Positions 36,251-45,656 of a stretch of 64,000 nucleotides of DNA are shown piece by piece. Under the pieces are notes generated by a model. It saw only the letters and a list, made by a program, of their open reading frames with translations. It made no database searches and was not told the DNA's origin. Numbering within the stretch: position 1 is the stretch's first letter; each line of letters begins with the position of its first letter. The position numbers and the translations under genes are program-made. Where the stretch lies: the NCBI GenBank assembly GCA_963846855.1, contig CAWJXK010000008.1:1956440-2020439 (forward strand), written 5' to 3'. This DNA comes from CAIWHR01 sp963846855 (GTDB lineage Bacteria > Pseudomonadota > Gammaproteobacteria > Burkholderiales > Casimicrobiaceae).

Positions 36251-36562
36251 ATCCAGGTCCTCACTTAACACCAACCGACAGTTTCGGGTCGGAAGCAGCC
36301 GTTGATTGAACCGCGTCGCACAAGGCACTGGGGCACTAAGCCGTGCCTCGTGATTCCTTGGTGAAGCACTGCGATCGAAGAGCGCAGGCACCGCCCACGC
36401 GGGGTCGCGCCGGATTGCCCGTGCGCTCGACCTGCTTCATCTTGGGAATCGCGGAGGGGCTCCGCAGTACCCCTGGATCGATGCTACTGGTCCAGGAGTG
36501 GTCCAATCCACGACGTCGGTAATTTATAGACCACGTAATGGTCGATAAGTTACTGAATTCAT
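36251..36562. other. 312-bp gap with no recognised gene
   Basis: Nothing recognisable was found between the rhodanese stop and remnant C. Confidence 0.4.
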
Positions 36563-36613
36563 TGGCTCCCCGACCTGGGCTCGAACCAGGGACCTGCGGA
36601 TTAACAGTCCGTC
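36563..36613 (-). repeat. tRNA-Asn 3'-half remnant C
   Basis: These 51 bases match the 3' part of the intact tRNA-Asn, including the GTT anticodon, with only two changes. The two changes are the paired bases of one T-stem position (T-A swapped for A-T), so pairing is preserved. The match stops abruptly in the anticodon stem at 36613. It separates the patatin/rhodanese segment from the oxidoreductase/kinase segment. Confidence 0.85.
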
Positions 36614-37015
36614 CAGTCATCGCCCGGAAAGTCGCACCAGTCAACGATCTTTGTCAAAACGGCCGGTAATATTTCCGGCTGGTTTGCCGAGTTTTCCCTC
36701 TGAAGGATTAATTCTGCTTCGCAATATTACCGAGTCCGCCACGTACGAGTCACAAGCATCAGCATGCCTAGGATGAGCGCTCGTTGTGTCGGTCAGACGC
36801 ATCCGAGGCGGCATCTGTAATCCTCGCGTTCAACGACCAAGGGCGGTATCCAGCGGCCGTTTCCGACCGGCCGAGATCGACCCGTTGCGGCCTGTCGCGC
36901 ATGTAGAACGCGGTCGGTGCTATACGAGCCAATTCTTCGCCAATAACGCTGTTGCGGTGAGCGCGGTCGTGGGGCTGCGACCGATGGCGTACAGCCGCTC
37001 GCCCTCGCTGAGTCC
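36614..37015. other. 402-bp gap with AATATTACC-type repeats
   Basis: The gap holds CCGGTAATATTTCCGG around 36664 and AATATTACCGAG at 36723-36734. The latter recurs just left of remnant D. No gene was recognised. These may be integrase arm sites of the segment. Confidence 0.4.
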
Positions 37016-37933
37016 TCACGGGCGAACGCGAATGATCGTCTTCCCCGGGCGTCGCTCGGTCGGGTTGAAGGCGGCGACGGCATCGTCGAGGGTCGAGACG
37101 GCACCGATGTTCGTCCGCAGTCGTCCGTCCCGCACCCGCTGGACGATCTCGCTCAGTTGGGCACGATCGGACTCGACAACGAAGTCGACCGCCAGGCCGT
37201 CGGCGGGCCGTGCCTCACTCGGCCCGACGATGGACACCAGCGTTCCTCCGGCTCGAATCAGGCGCGCGGACCGCTTCCCGATGTCGCCGCCGATGAGATC
37301 GAACACCAGATCGACGACGCCGACGTCTTCCAGGGCGTCGCTCTCGAGGTCGACGAATTCCTGCGTGCCGAAGTCGAGTGCCTTCTGACGGTCGGCGGCG
37401 CGTCCGGTGCCGATGACGTAGGCGCCCGCCAATCGTGCGAGTTGCGTCACCATCGAGCCGACTGCGCCGGCCGCGCCGTGCGCGATTACGCTCTGCCCTG
37501 CCCGAAGGCGTCCGTGCTCGAACAGTCCCTGCCATGCGGTTAGGCCCGAGATCGGCAGGCTCGCACCCACCGTGAAGTCGACGTCGCCCGGCAGCGGCGC
37601 GAGGTTGCGCGCCTCGACGGCCGCGTACTCGGCCAGCGTGCCGTCGCGATACCAGTCCGTGAGGCCGAACACCCGCTGTCCGACCGACAGCCCCGTCGTG
37701 CCATACCCGAGGGCGGTGACCACTCCGGCCAGCTCATGCCCGGGGATCGACGGTGTTCGGTCACGGTCCAGGCGATCGGTCCAAGTCGAGGGCCACGCCA
37801 ACTCAGTCCCGACGAATCCCGACGCATGAACCTGAACGACGACGTCGTTTATCGCTGCCTGCGACTCGGGCCGCTCCACCAGCTTCATCCCGGCCGTTCC
37901 CGCAGCCTGGTCCGTCACCGCTATCGCCTTCAT
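37016..37933 (-). CDS. zinc-type alcohol dehydrogenase-like quinone oxidoreductase
   Basis: A 305-residue medium-chain dehydrogenase/reductase of the NADPH:quinone reductase type. PGHELAGVV opens the catalytic domain, the nucleotide fold is AHGAAGAVGSMVTQLAR, and the catalytic zinc ligands are absent. AAGGAGG lies 6 bp before the ATG, giving a strong start. It probably reduces quinones or enones in the cytoplasm. It is alone on the minus strand at the left end of the C-D segment. Confidence 0.88.
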   Translation of the reverse strand: MKAIAVTDQAAGTAGMKLVERPESQAAINDVVVQVHASGFVGTELAWPSTWTDRLDRDRTPSIPGHELAGVVTALGYGTTGLSVGQRVFGLTDWYRDGTLAEYAAVEARNLAPLPGDVDFTVGASLPISGLTAWQGLFEHGRLRAGQSVIAHGAAGAVGSMVTQLARLAGAYVIGTGRAADRQKALDFGTQEFVDLESDALEDVGVVDLVFDLIGGDIGKRSARLIRAGGTLVSIVGPSEARPADGLAVDFVVESDRAQLSEIVQRVRDGRLRTNIGAVSTLDDAVAAFNPTERRPGKTIIRVRP

Positions 37934-38830
37934 CGTCCACCTCCTTGTGTGTGCTGTGTCGTCATCTTCCACGCACGAAGCATGAGTGCTCGCGGGCCTA
38001 GCTTCTCACGGGTCTGTGAGCGCGAGGTTAGTAGGGGCTGGACCCCTTCGGATCGATCCTCTTCAAAGCGACGTCCAACGGCACGCCGCTCGTCCAATCC
38101 TCCAAGCAAAACCCCGCTCACCGCGGGACCGGAGGTGGCGGGATCCGAGGGCATTGGATCGAGAGAAGTGGTCTTGAGCTCGGCGCGACCGACGAACTCG
38201 CGTGTGACCGCGACTAAGGCCAGCGCGAGATCGCCGGGAGCGAGGGCGTCGCGATGGTGCTCCTCGCGGTTGACCACCGACCTCTTCGCGTGCAAGAACG
38301 ACTTGGCCCGCTCTCGGTCGCGGTCAGCAGGTTGAAGATGAAGTGATGGATCTACACAGGGGCGCGTGTTGAGAATCGTTCCCGTGATGATCCTCGATGC
38401 ACCGTGCCAGGGTCAAGATCGGACCCAAACGGTGCCACGGCGGTGCCACGGCGACGAAGGCGGTTCGTTCGCGGCGAGGTTGTGGCACAAACGCGGGAGC
38501 GGTCGTCTGCATTGAGATGAAAGACCGCTCTCGGCGCGCTCGCTCGATGTTCGCCCCTGGCCGAGAAGCGCCCGCCTCGCCAGTTGCGGCAAGAGACGGC
38601 ACCGCGGAAATCAGACGTTGCAGCAGCTCGGTTGAGTCGAGGGGAGCAACCTCTTCGAACGGTGCTTCGCGACTTGCGTCGCCGGGGCTGGACTCATACG
38701 GGTAGCCCTTGCGTTGCGGTGCGGGGTTAGACTGTCTCAGCGCCTGTGGCGTCCGATCGCAGGAACAAGGAAGTTGTCGCGGAGCCCCAGGTCTTGTCGG
38801 CCCCATGCGGAAGCTGGAGAGGGAACCACG
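37934..38830. other. 897-bp gap without a convincing gene
   Basis: Both strands have open frames over 100 codons, but none shows a recognisable domain, good start or usual composition. A 10-base tandem duplication (GGTGCCACGG) occurs near 38432. The stretch may be a decayed gene. The right end must hold the promoter of the histidine kinase. Confidence 0.5.
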
Positions 38831-41026
38831 TTGAAGATCAATTCACTTCAGACCCTGTTTGAGGTACTGACCGAAAACTCAGACGATCTGATCCGCCTTC
38901 ACGAGCTCGATGGCCGCAGCATCTATGCGAGCCCGGCGGTGTTGCGGCTCCTGGGCGAGAATCCGGCGAACCTGTTCGATGACATCCACCCGGAAGATCT
39001 CGAAAACGGCCGGCAATGGTGGCAACACATTCTGACCGGGGGGCGAGACCGGGTCGAATGGCGTCTCCACGACGCTGCCGGTGGCTGGCATTGGGTTGAA
39101 TCGCGAGGATCGGTCGTGCAGTACGAGGGGAAGCCGCGCGTCATGACTGTTTGCCGCGACATCAGCGAGCGCAAACTGGCCGAGCAGGCGGTGCGCAAGA
39201 GCGAGCGCATCCTGCGCGAGGCCGAAGAGCTCGGCCATACCGGAAGTTGGGAACATGATCTGGTCACCCGCGAGATCTTCAACACGGACGAGAACCTGCG
39301 CCTGTTTTTCGGGGACGATCGCAGCAAGGGTGCACGCTTTGAGGACTACATTGATGCAGTGCATCCCGACGACCGTGCGTATGTGAGGGGACGACACGCT
39401 CAGCTCCTTGCCGAAGGTGGCCCGCATGACGTCGAGTTCCGGGTGGTTTGGCCCGATCGAAGTGTCCACGTGCTGGTCGGGCGCGCTATCGTCGTTCGCA
39501 ACGACTCTGGCGAGGCCATTCGCGTCTACGGCACGAACGTCGAGATTACGGAACGGAAGAGGGCCGAGCAGTCAGTGCGCGAGAGTCAGCAACTTCTGGC
39601 ACTCGTGCTTGCCACGCTGCCGGTAGGTGTGGCGGTGACCGACCGCGAGGGCGACATCATCACCGCCAACGAGGCGGCAAGGCGGATCTGGGGCGACCTC
39701 ATCGTTTCCGGCCTCGAGCGCCGGATGCGGACCAAAGGCTTCTGGCACGAGTCGGGCAAGAGAATCGAGCCGGAAGAATGGCCAGGGGTGCGCGCGGCGT
39801 TCAGGGGCGAGACCCAGCTGAACGAGCTGATCGACATCGACGCCTTCGATGGCAAAAGCAAGACAATGCGCAACTCTGCGGCGCCCATCCGCAACGCGGA
39901 GGGGCTGATCGTGGGAGCCGTCATCGTCAACGAAGATGTTACTGAGCGAGTGCGCGCGGAGGATGCGGTACGCAAGAACGAAGAACAACTGCGTGACGTG
40001 ATCGATACCATCCCCGTAATCGCGTTTATCTCTATGCCCGACGGCTCGAATGAATTCACAAACCGAAGCTGGCAGGAATACACCGGATTATCCGTGAAAG
40101 ACACAGCAGGATGGGGCTGGGAGTCCACGGTTCATCCCGACGATGTTGCCCGGTTTCATGAAGAATGGTGCGCCGCCGTGTCAGCCGTTACGCCGTTCGA
40201 TAATGCAGCACGTTATCGTGGCGCGGATGGTCAATATCGCTGGTTCTTAGTGCGGGCCGTGCCGTTGCGAGATGAGAGAGGAAATCTCCTCAGATGGTAT
40301 GGAGTCCTCATGGACGTCGAAGATCGGGTGCATGCTGAGCAGGCCTTGCGCGAATCCGCGGATCGCCTGCAGCTTCTTTCCCGCCGCCTGCTCGAAGTCC
40401 AGGAGGAGGAGCGCCGCCACCTGGCTCGCGAGTTGCATGACGAATTCGGCCAGCTCCTGGCCACCATCACGGTGCAGCTCCACGTCGCCAAGACCCTGGC
40501 TGGGGAGGCCGCTCGATCGAGCATCGAAGAGTGCATCTCCATCCTGCAAGGCGCCGGCGACGAGGTGCGCAGTCTCGCCCTCGAACTGCGTCCTACGATG
40601 CTCGACACGGCCGGTTTGGACGCGACGTTGCGATGGCTCGCCTCACAACACGAGCAGCGAACGGGGATCGCCACTGAAGTCGTGGGTCACTTGAACGAGG
40701 TGCCTGGCGAGGTCGCAATCGCCGCGTTCCGCGTCATTCAGGAGGCGCTGACCAACGTCTTGCGGCATGCGCAGGCGCAGCACATCTGGATCGAGTTGAG
40801 TCAGAGTGATGGCGCCGTGGAGCTACTGGTTCGCGATGATGGCGTGGGGTTCGACGTACCCAAGACTCTCGACTGGGCCGCCAATCGCGGGCACCTCGGT
40901 TTGTTGGGAATGAAGGAGCGCGTACAGATTCTCGGCGGCCACCTGGAAGTCGATTCGAAACCAGGACTTGGGACCCGTATCCGCCTTTCGCTTCCCTTGA
41001 CCGAACCTATCTCAGAGCCGGTATGA
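38831..41026 (+). CDS. multi-PAS sensor histidine kinase (NarX/UhpB type)
   Basis: A 731-residue soluble kinase with no membrane helix. Four PAS/PAC modules are visible by their closing motifs (VMTVCRDISERK, YGTNVEITERKR, VIVNEDVTER, YGVLMDVEDR). A HisKA_3 domain with phosphoacceptor HLARELHDEFGQLLAT and an ATPase domain with DDGVGFD and GHLGLLGMKERV follow. The TTG start is favoured by GGAGAGG upstream and by the sense of the N-terminus. An upstream in-frame GTG or ATG is possible. The stop overlaps the response regulator ATG (ATGA). The sensed signal is unknown; it is likely cytoplasmic redox or a small ligand. Confidence 0.88.
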   Translation: MKINSLQTLFEVLTENSDDLIRLHELDGRSIYASPAVLRLLGENPANLFDDIHPEDLENGRQWWQHILTGGRDRVEWRLHDAAGGWHWVESRGSVVQYEGKPRVMTVCRDISERKLAEQAVRKSERILREAEELGHTGSWEHDLVTREIFNTDENLRLFFGDDRSKGARFEDYIDAVHPDDRAYVRGRHAQLLAEGGPHDVEFRVVWPDRSVHVLVGRAIVVRNDSGEAIRVYGTNVEITERKRAEQSVRESQQLLALVLATLPVGVAVTDREGDIITANEAARRIWGDLIVSGLERRMRTKGFWHESGKRIEPEEWPGVRAAFRGETQLNELIDIDAFDGKSKTMRNSAAPIRNAEGLIVGAVIVNEDVTERVRAEDAVRKNEEQLRDVIDTIPVIAFISMPDGSNEFTNRSWQEYTGLSVKDTAGWGWESTVHPDDVARFHEEWCAAVSAVTPFDNAARYRGADGQYRWFLVRAVPLRDERGNLLRWYGVLMDVEDRVHAEQALRESADRLQLLSRRLLEVQEEERRHLARELHDEFGQLLATITVQLHVAKTLAGEAARSSIEECISILQGAGDEVRSLALELRPTMLDTAGLDATLRWLASQHEQRTGIATEVVGHLNEVPGEVAIAAFRVIQEALTNVLRHAQAQHIWIELSQSDGAVELLVRDDGVGFDVPKTLDWAANRGHLGLLGMKERVQILGGHLEVDSKPGLGTRIRLSLPLTEPISEPV

Positions 41027-41685
41027 GTGCGATGCCAAAGATCCGTGTCCTGCTCGCGGACGATCATAAGCTGTTCCGCGCCGGCATGCGTTCGCTGCTG
41101 CAAACGCTCGACGACATCGAAGTTGTCGCGGAGGCGGGAGATGGCCGTGAGGCGCTCCGCCTCGCCGCAGCCCACCGCCCCGATGTGGTTTTCATGGACA
41201 TCATGATGCCCAACCTCAACGGTCTGGACGCGGCGGCACGAATCGCCCACGCGTATCCACACACGCGTGTGATCATGCTCTCCATGAGCGCGGACGAAGA
41301 TTCCGTGCTCAAGACCCTACGTGCGGGCGCCGTAGGTTACCTCGTCAAGACCGCCGATCCGGCCGAGCTTGAGCTGGCGATACGAGCCGCCATGCGGGGC
41401 GAGAAGTTCCTCAGCTCGGCAGTTTCGGAACATGTGGTCTCGGTCTGCCTCAACCGGCTCGACAAGGAACAGACCTCGCTGGAGCGGCTGACTCCACGGC
41501 AACGCGAAGTGTTGCAGTTGGTCGCCGAAGGTCACACGACCAAGGACATTGCCAAGAGGCTCGAGATCAGCACCAAGACCGCGGAGTCATATCGCGGTGA
41601 GCTCATGAGGGCGCTCGACATCCACGACATCGCCAGTCTGACCCGTTACGCTATCCGCGCAGGCTTGGTGTCTTTCGCTAGCTGA
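41023..41685 (+). CDS. NarL/FixJ family response regulator
   Basis: A 220-residue regulator. The receiver domain has the phosphoacceptor Asp in VVFMDIMMPNLNG, Thr/Ser and Lys at the usual later positions (MLSMSAD, YLVKTADP), and a LuxR-type helix-turn-helix (LTPRQREVLQLVAEGHTTKD). It is translationally coupled to the kinase, so the two form one system. Targets are not evident. The adjacent EAL protein is the simplest candidate. Confidence 0.93.
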   Translation: MSAMPKIRVLLADDHKLFRAGMRSLLQTLDDIEVVAEAGDGREALRLAAAHRPDVVFMDIMMPNLNGLDAAARIAHAYPHTRVIMLSMSADEDSVLKTLRAGAVGYLVKTADPAELELAIRAAMRGEKFLSSAVSEHVVSVCLNRLDKEQTSLERLTPRQREVLQLVAEGHTTKDIAKRLEISTKTAESYRGELMRALDIHDIASLTRYAIRAGLVSFAS

Positions 41686-41790
41686 CGGCCTTTCTCGCAG
41701 ACGCAGTAACTGTCTGCCCAACGTCCGAGCCGTTCGCCCCGTGTTTTTCCTGGGGCCTCCCCCGGGTTTTCCCTAAGTGCGTCGAGGCGG

Positions 41791-44700
41791 TTGCTCGCTG
41801 AAAATGTCTCACTAGGTATTCGATCTCGTGCAGCATTGGCCGCTCTATCCGTGCTAACTCCGGCAAGGTCAGAAGAGATCGGGACCAACTGTGAAGCGGC
41901 TTGCATGCAGTGTAACCGCCAGACGACAGATCGACAGCGTGGCGAACAGGCACTTCGTGACCATGAGGCGGGGCTGCGCCGCGCCCAGCAGATGGCGAAG
42001 CTCGCTCACGTCATCACCGGAGCGGCGGGCGGGTTCCTGACGTGGTCAGAGACGCTCCCGAGCATGATCGGCCGCGATGCCGCCGCGATGCCCGGGAGTA
42101 CGCGCGCGTGGCTCGAGCTCCTTCATCCCGAGGATCGCGAACGAGTCCGTCGCATCATGATTCAGGCGGGCAAGACCGGCACCGCCGCCGTGCTCGAATA
42201 TCGCTTGCAACGCATGCCGGGCGAATCGGTGCATATCCGTCAAGTCATAGAGCCGCTCGACTCGGGGCAGGACCCGAAGGAGGGTAGGCGCTGGTTCAAC
42301 ACGCTGCAGGACGTTACCGCCGAGAAGCAAGCGGCGCAAACGCTGCAGGCGAGCGAGGAGCGTTACCGCGCGACTTTCGAGCAGGCGGCGGTCGGCATCG
42401 TTCATAGCTCGCTCGAGGGCGAGTTGCGGTTGGTCAATCAAACGTTTTGCGTCATGACCGGCTATTCGCGCGCTGAGGCGCTGCAGTTCAACATTCGCGA
42501 TATCACCTATCCCCAAGACATGGGCCCCAGCACCGAGGGGCGCATGAAGATCGTGGAGGGAAGCGGCACACCCTACCAGAGGGAGCTGCGGCTATTGAGC
42601 AAGGACGGCTCCTATCTCTGGGTAAGTGTCACGACCTCGCTGGTGCGCGGAGCAGACGGCAAGCCGCTGCATTTCGTGTCGGTCCTAAGCGACATCTCCG
42701 ATCGCAAGCGCGTTGAAGAGGAGGTGAATCGTTTCCGCGCGGCGATGGACGTCTCCGTCGAGTCGATCTTTCTGATAGATCCGAAGGCAATGCGCTTTCT
42801 CTATGTCAACGATACCGCCTGCCGCAGGCTGGGGTACTCGCGCGAGCAGTTGCTGCAGAAACCGCCTTGGGAGCTGGTCGGCAAGACGCGCGAAGAGCTT
42901 GGCCGCGAACATGACGAGGTCACCGCGGCGGGTGAGCGCGGGAGGCGTACCGAGACCCGTTATGTTCGAAGCCATGGCGGCGAGGGATGGACAGAGCTTT
43001 ATCGCCGGGCGCTGTGCACGGAAAGCGGAATGGTGATTGTCACGATAGCGCGCGACATCACCGAGCGCAAGGCGCAGCAGGAGAAGATCGAGCGCCTGAG
43101 CAGGGTTCATGCGGTGCTGAGCGGCATCAATGGCGCGATCGTGCGCATCCGCGACCAAAAAGAGCTTTTCCACGAAAGCTGCCGCATAGCGCACGAGGCC
43201 GGCGGGTTCGACTTCGTCTGGATCGGCCAGGTGGACCCGCAGGGCATGGTTGTGGAGCCAGTTGCCTCGCACGGTCGCGAGGCGAGCATCCTGCGGCTGA
43301 AGCAGGTCCCATTCTCCCTCCGGGACGACGGCCAGGCGGGTCGAAGCCTATTCGCGGAAATGACGCAGACCCGGAAACCCGCAATCACGAACGATGCGCT
43401 CAGCGACGCACGCGTGCGCTTCAAGCAAGCATTGGCCGAGCTCGGAATCAACTCGGCCGCCTATCTGCCTCTGGTGGTAGGAGACAGGGTCGCAGGTGTC
43501 ATGGCGATGTATTCCCGGCTTAGGGGCCACTTCGACGATGAGGAGGTCAAGCTCCTTTCCGACCTAGCAGCCGACATATCCTTCGCGCTCGAGCACCTGG
43601 AAAAGAGCGAGCGCGCCGCGTACCTCGCGCTCTACGACGAGCTTACCGGGCTCGCCAACCGGCGGCTGTTAGCCGAGCGGCTCGGGCAGCTTGTTCACGC
43701 GGCTGGGCGCGCGCAGGGCAAGCTCGCGGTGGCGCTGCTCGACATCGAGCGCTTGCGCTCGGTCAACGAGTCGCTCGGCCGGCGTGCCGGCGATGCGCTG
43801 CTGCGCCAGGTAGCCGAGCGGCTAGCGCAGGCGGCCGGCACTGGCACTGTCGCGCGCATCGCGGCGGACCACTTCGTGGTCGTGATGTCGACGATCAAGG
43901 ACGCACCCGAGGTCGAGCGCACGATGGCCGCCCTAACACGCGCCTGCTTTGGCGAGCCCTACACCGTGGACGGTACGGAGCTCAAAATCGCAGCCAAGAT
44001 GGGCCTGGTGGTGTTTCCGAACGATGGCGTCGATACCGAAACCCTGCTCGTCAACGCCGAAGCAGCGCTGCGTAAGGCGAAGGCAACCGGTGAGCGGCGC
44101 GTCTTCTACACACCCGACCTAACCGAGCGTACCGGGGCGAGGTTGACGCTGGAAAGCAAGCTCGGGCGCGCGCTGGAGAGAGACGAGTTCGTCCTCCACT
44201 ACCAACCCAAGGTCGACACTGCCACGCGGAGCGTGGTCGGTTTGGAGGCTCTAATCCGCTGGCAGAGCCCCGAACTCGGGCTGGTGCCGCCTATGAAGTT
44301 CATCCCGCTCATGGAAGAGACTGGAATGATCCTCGACGTAGGCGCTTGGGTGCTGCAGCGCGCTTCGCTCGATCACTGCCGGTGGATAGAGCAGGGCCTC
44401 GGGCCGCTGCGCGTCGCGGTAAACGTTTCGGCGATCCAGCTGCGGCAACCCGATTTCGTGCACGTGGTGGAGGCGGCGATCCTGGAAGGTGTCGCACCCA
44501 CGGGCATCGATCTGGAGATCACCGAGAGCCTCGTGATGGAGGACGTCGAGGACAATATCCGCAAACTGAGCGAGGTACGCGCCTTGGGCGTGCGAATCGC
44601 TATCGATGACTTCGGCACCGGTTACTCCTCGCTGGGTTACCTTGCGAAGCTGCCGGTCGAGGCGCTTAAGATCGACCGGTCGTTCATCATCGCCATGTCG

Positions 44701-44925
44701 AAGGACCCGGCAGCGATGACGATAGTTCAGACGATCATCTCTCTCGCCCATACGCTCGGCCTCAAGGTGATTGCCGAGGGCGTGGAAGAGGAGCAGCAGG
44801 CGCAGTACTTGCGCCTGCTGCGCTGCGACCAGATTCAGGGCTACCTCGTCAGCCAGCCGCTGCCGTTCGATGAGATAACGCGTTTCCTTCGGGCGAGCCA
44901 AGTGGGAGGGGACGTTCAGTGGTAA
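41791..44925 (+). CDS. PAS/GAF protein with degenerate GGDEF and intact EAL domain
   Basis: A 1044-residue signalling protein. PAS modules occupy about 55-430 (LSDISDRKR and TIARDITERK close two of them). A GAF domain spans about 440-600, a GGDEF-like domain about 605-765 and an EAL domain about 785-1035. The GGDEF signature reads IAADHF, so cyclase activity is probably lost. The EAL domain keeps GLEALIRWQ, ITESLVMEDVEDN, IDDFGTGYSSL and LKIDRSF, so c-di-GMP hydrolysis is likely. ATG at 41905 is an alternative start that trims 38 residues. It lies 105 bp after the response regulator. Confidence 0.88.
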   Translation: MLAENVSLGIRSRAALAALSVLTPARSEEIGTNCEAACMQCNRQTTDRQRGEQALRDHEAGLRRAQQMAKLAHVITGAAGGFLTWSETLPSMIGRDAAAMPGSTRAWLELLHPEDRERVRRIMIQAGKTGTAAVLEYRLQRMPGESVHIRQVIEPLDSGQDPKEGRRWFNTLQDVTAEKQAAQTLQASEERYRATFEQAAVGIVHSSLEGELRLVNQTFCVMTGYSRAEALQFNIRDITYPQDMGPSTEGRMKIVEGSGTPYQRELRLLSKDGSYLWVSVTTSLVRGADGKPLHFVSVLSDISDRKRVEEEVNRFRAAMDVSVESIFLIDPKAMRFLYVNDTACRRLGYSREQLLQKPPWELVGKTREELGREHDEVTAAGERGRRTETRYVRSHGGEGWTELYRRALCTESGMVIVTIARDITERKAQQEKIERLSRVHAVLSGINGAIVRIRDQKELFHESCRIAHEAGGFDFVWIGQVDPQGMVVEPVASHGREASILRLKQVPFSLRDDGQAGRSLFAEMTQTRKPAITNDALSDARVRFKQALAELGINSAAYLPLVVGDRVAGVMAMYSRLRGHFDDEEVKLLSDLAADISFALEHLEKSERAAYLALYDELTGLANRRLLAERLGQLVHAAGRAQGKLAVALLDIERLRSVNESLGRRAGDALLRQVAERLAQAAGTGTVARIAADHFVVVMSTIKDAPEVERTMAALTRACFGEPYTVDGTELKIAAKMGLVVFPNDGVDTETLLVNAEAALRKAKATGERRVFYTPDLTERTGARLTLESKLGRALERDEFVLHYQPKVDTATRSVVGLEALIRWQSPELGLVPPMKFIPLMEETGMILDVGAWVLQRASLDHCRWIEQGLGPLRVAVNVSAIQLRQPDFVHVVEAAILEGVAPTGIDLEITESLVMEDVEDNIRKLSEVRALGVRIAIDDFGTGYSSLGYLAKLPVEALKIDRSFIIAMSKDPAAMTIVQTIISLAHTLGLKVIAEGVEEEQQAQYLRLLRCDQIQGYLVSQPLPFDEITRFLRASQVGGDVQW

Positions 44926-45309
44926 GTCCCCTGTTCCGCCCACGGTGAGCCGTCTGCCAGGAAGCGACGGTCTGCTTTTGGCCGTACTGAGACATCGAGG
45001 CGATCGGCCACACCCGACCCACCCGACGAGTTATCAGGTTGCCCGTCCGCGAGATGACGAGCTCGCGAATGTTATCGTCTACTCGCCGTCCAGCGAGACG
45101 CTGTGAGAACGCTGATTCTGCTTCTGATGTCCTCAGGACTTGCGCCACGCTTCGGCTCTGTAGCGTGCGCGCCAGCGGCGGATCAAGAGTCCGCCGCTCT
45201 TTGCTTTGTATCTTCTTGATTGATGCTGACCTGGCGTGAGGTGCGGTAAAAAAATATTACCGAGAATATTACCCAAGTCGGCGCTCGAGTGAGCGTAACC
45301 TATTGATTT
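44926..45309. other. 384-bp gap holding AATATTACC repeats
   Basis: No gene was recognised. AATATTACCGAG and a second AATATTACC lie in tandem at 45253-45273, 37 bp before remnant D. Confidence 0.45.
45253..45273. repeat. tandem AATATTACC repeat beside remnant D
   Basis: AATATTACCGAG is followed directly by AATATTACC. The 12-base form is identical to 36723-36734 near remnant C. The pairing at both ends of the C-D segment suggests recombinase arm sites. Confidence 0.45.
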
Positions 45310-45354
45310 TGGCTCCCCGACCAGGGCTCGAACCTGGGACCTGCGGATTAACAG
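45310..45354 (-). repeat. tRNA-Asn 3'-half remnant D (attachment site of the newest element)
   Basis: The first 45 bases are identical to 58189-58233 of the intact tRNA-Asn, and similarity continues weakly for another dozen bases. Together with the tRNA it forms the direct repeats bounding the segment that carries the integrase. Confidence 0.9.
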
Positions 45355-45656
45355 GCCGGCGGTCAGTTGGGATCACATTTCAAATCAGGCTCTTGCAACA
45401 CACGCCAAGTTTCAAGAGCAGCGCTACATAGCTTAAAGCCAGTAGTCTGAAGGCCAGAAGAGTTACGAATCAGCTACGTTCGAGATAGCGCATCTACAGC
45501 CGAGACCTCCGTCTTATGAGGCGGTGTTGGATCGTTGTCGCGGCGCCCCAACGGACGCGATATCGCTTCGAAGATTCTGACTCTATCGTTTAACGTCGCA
45601 ACGGCGCACGACTAGTCAACGGCCGGACGCGGCGGCGGACCTTTCAATGCGCTCGT
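45355..45656. other. 302-bp gap with no recognised gene
   Basis: This is the left end of the newest element, between the attachment repeat and the lipocalin-like gene. No gene was seen. Confidence 0.4.

Noticed and set aside
38324..38806. A 160-codon minus-strand frame in the gap before the histidine kinase
   Set aside because: No ribosome site, no domain, odd composition and overlap with the likely kinase promoter. It could be a decayed gene but cannot be supported.
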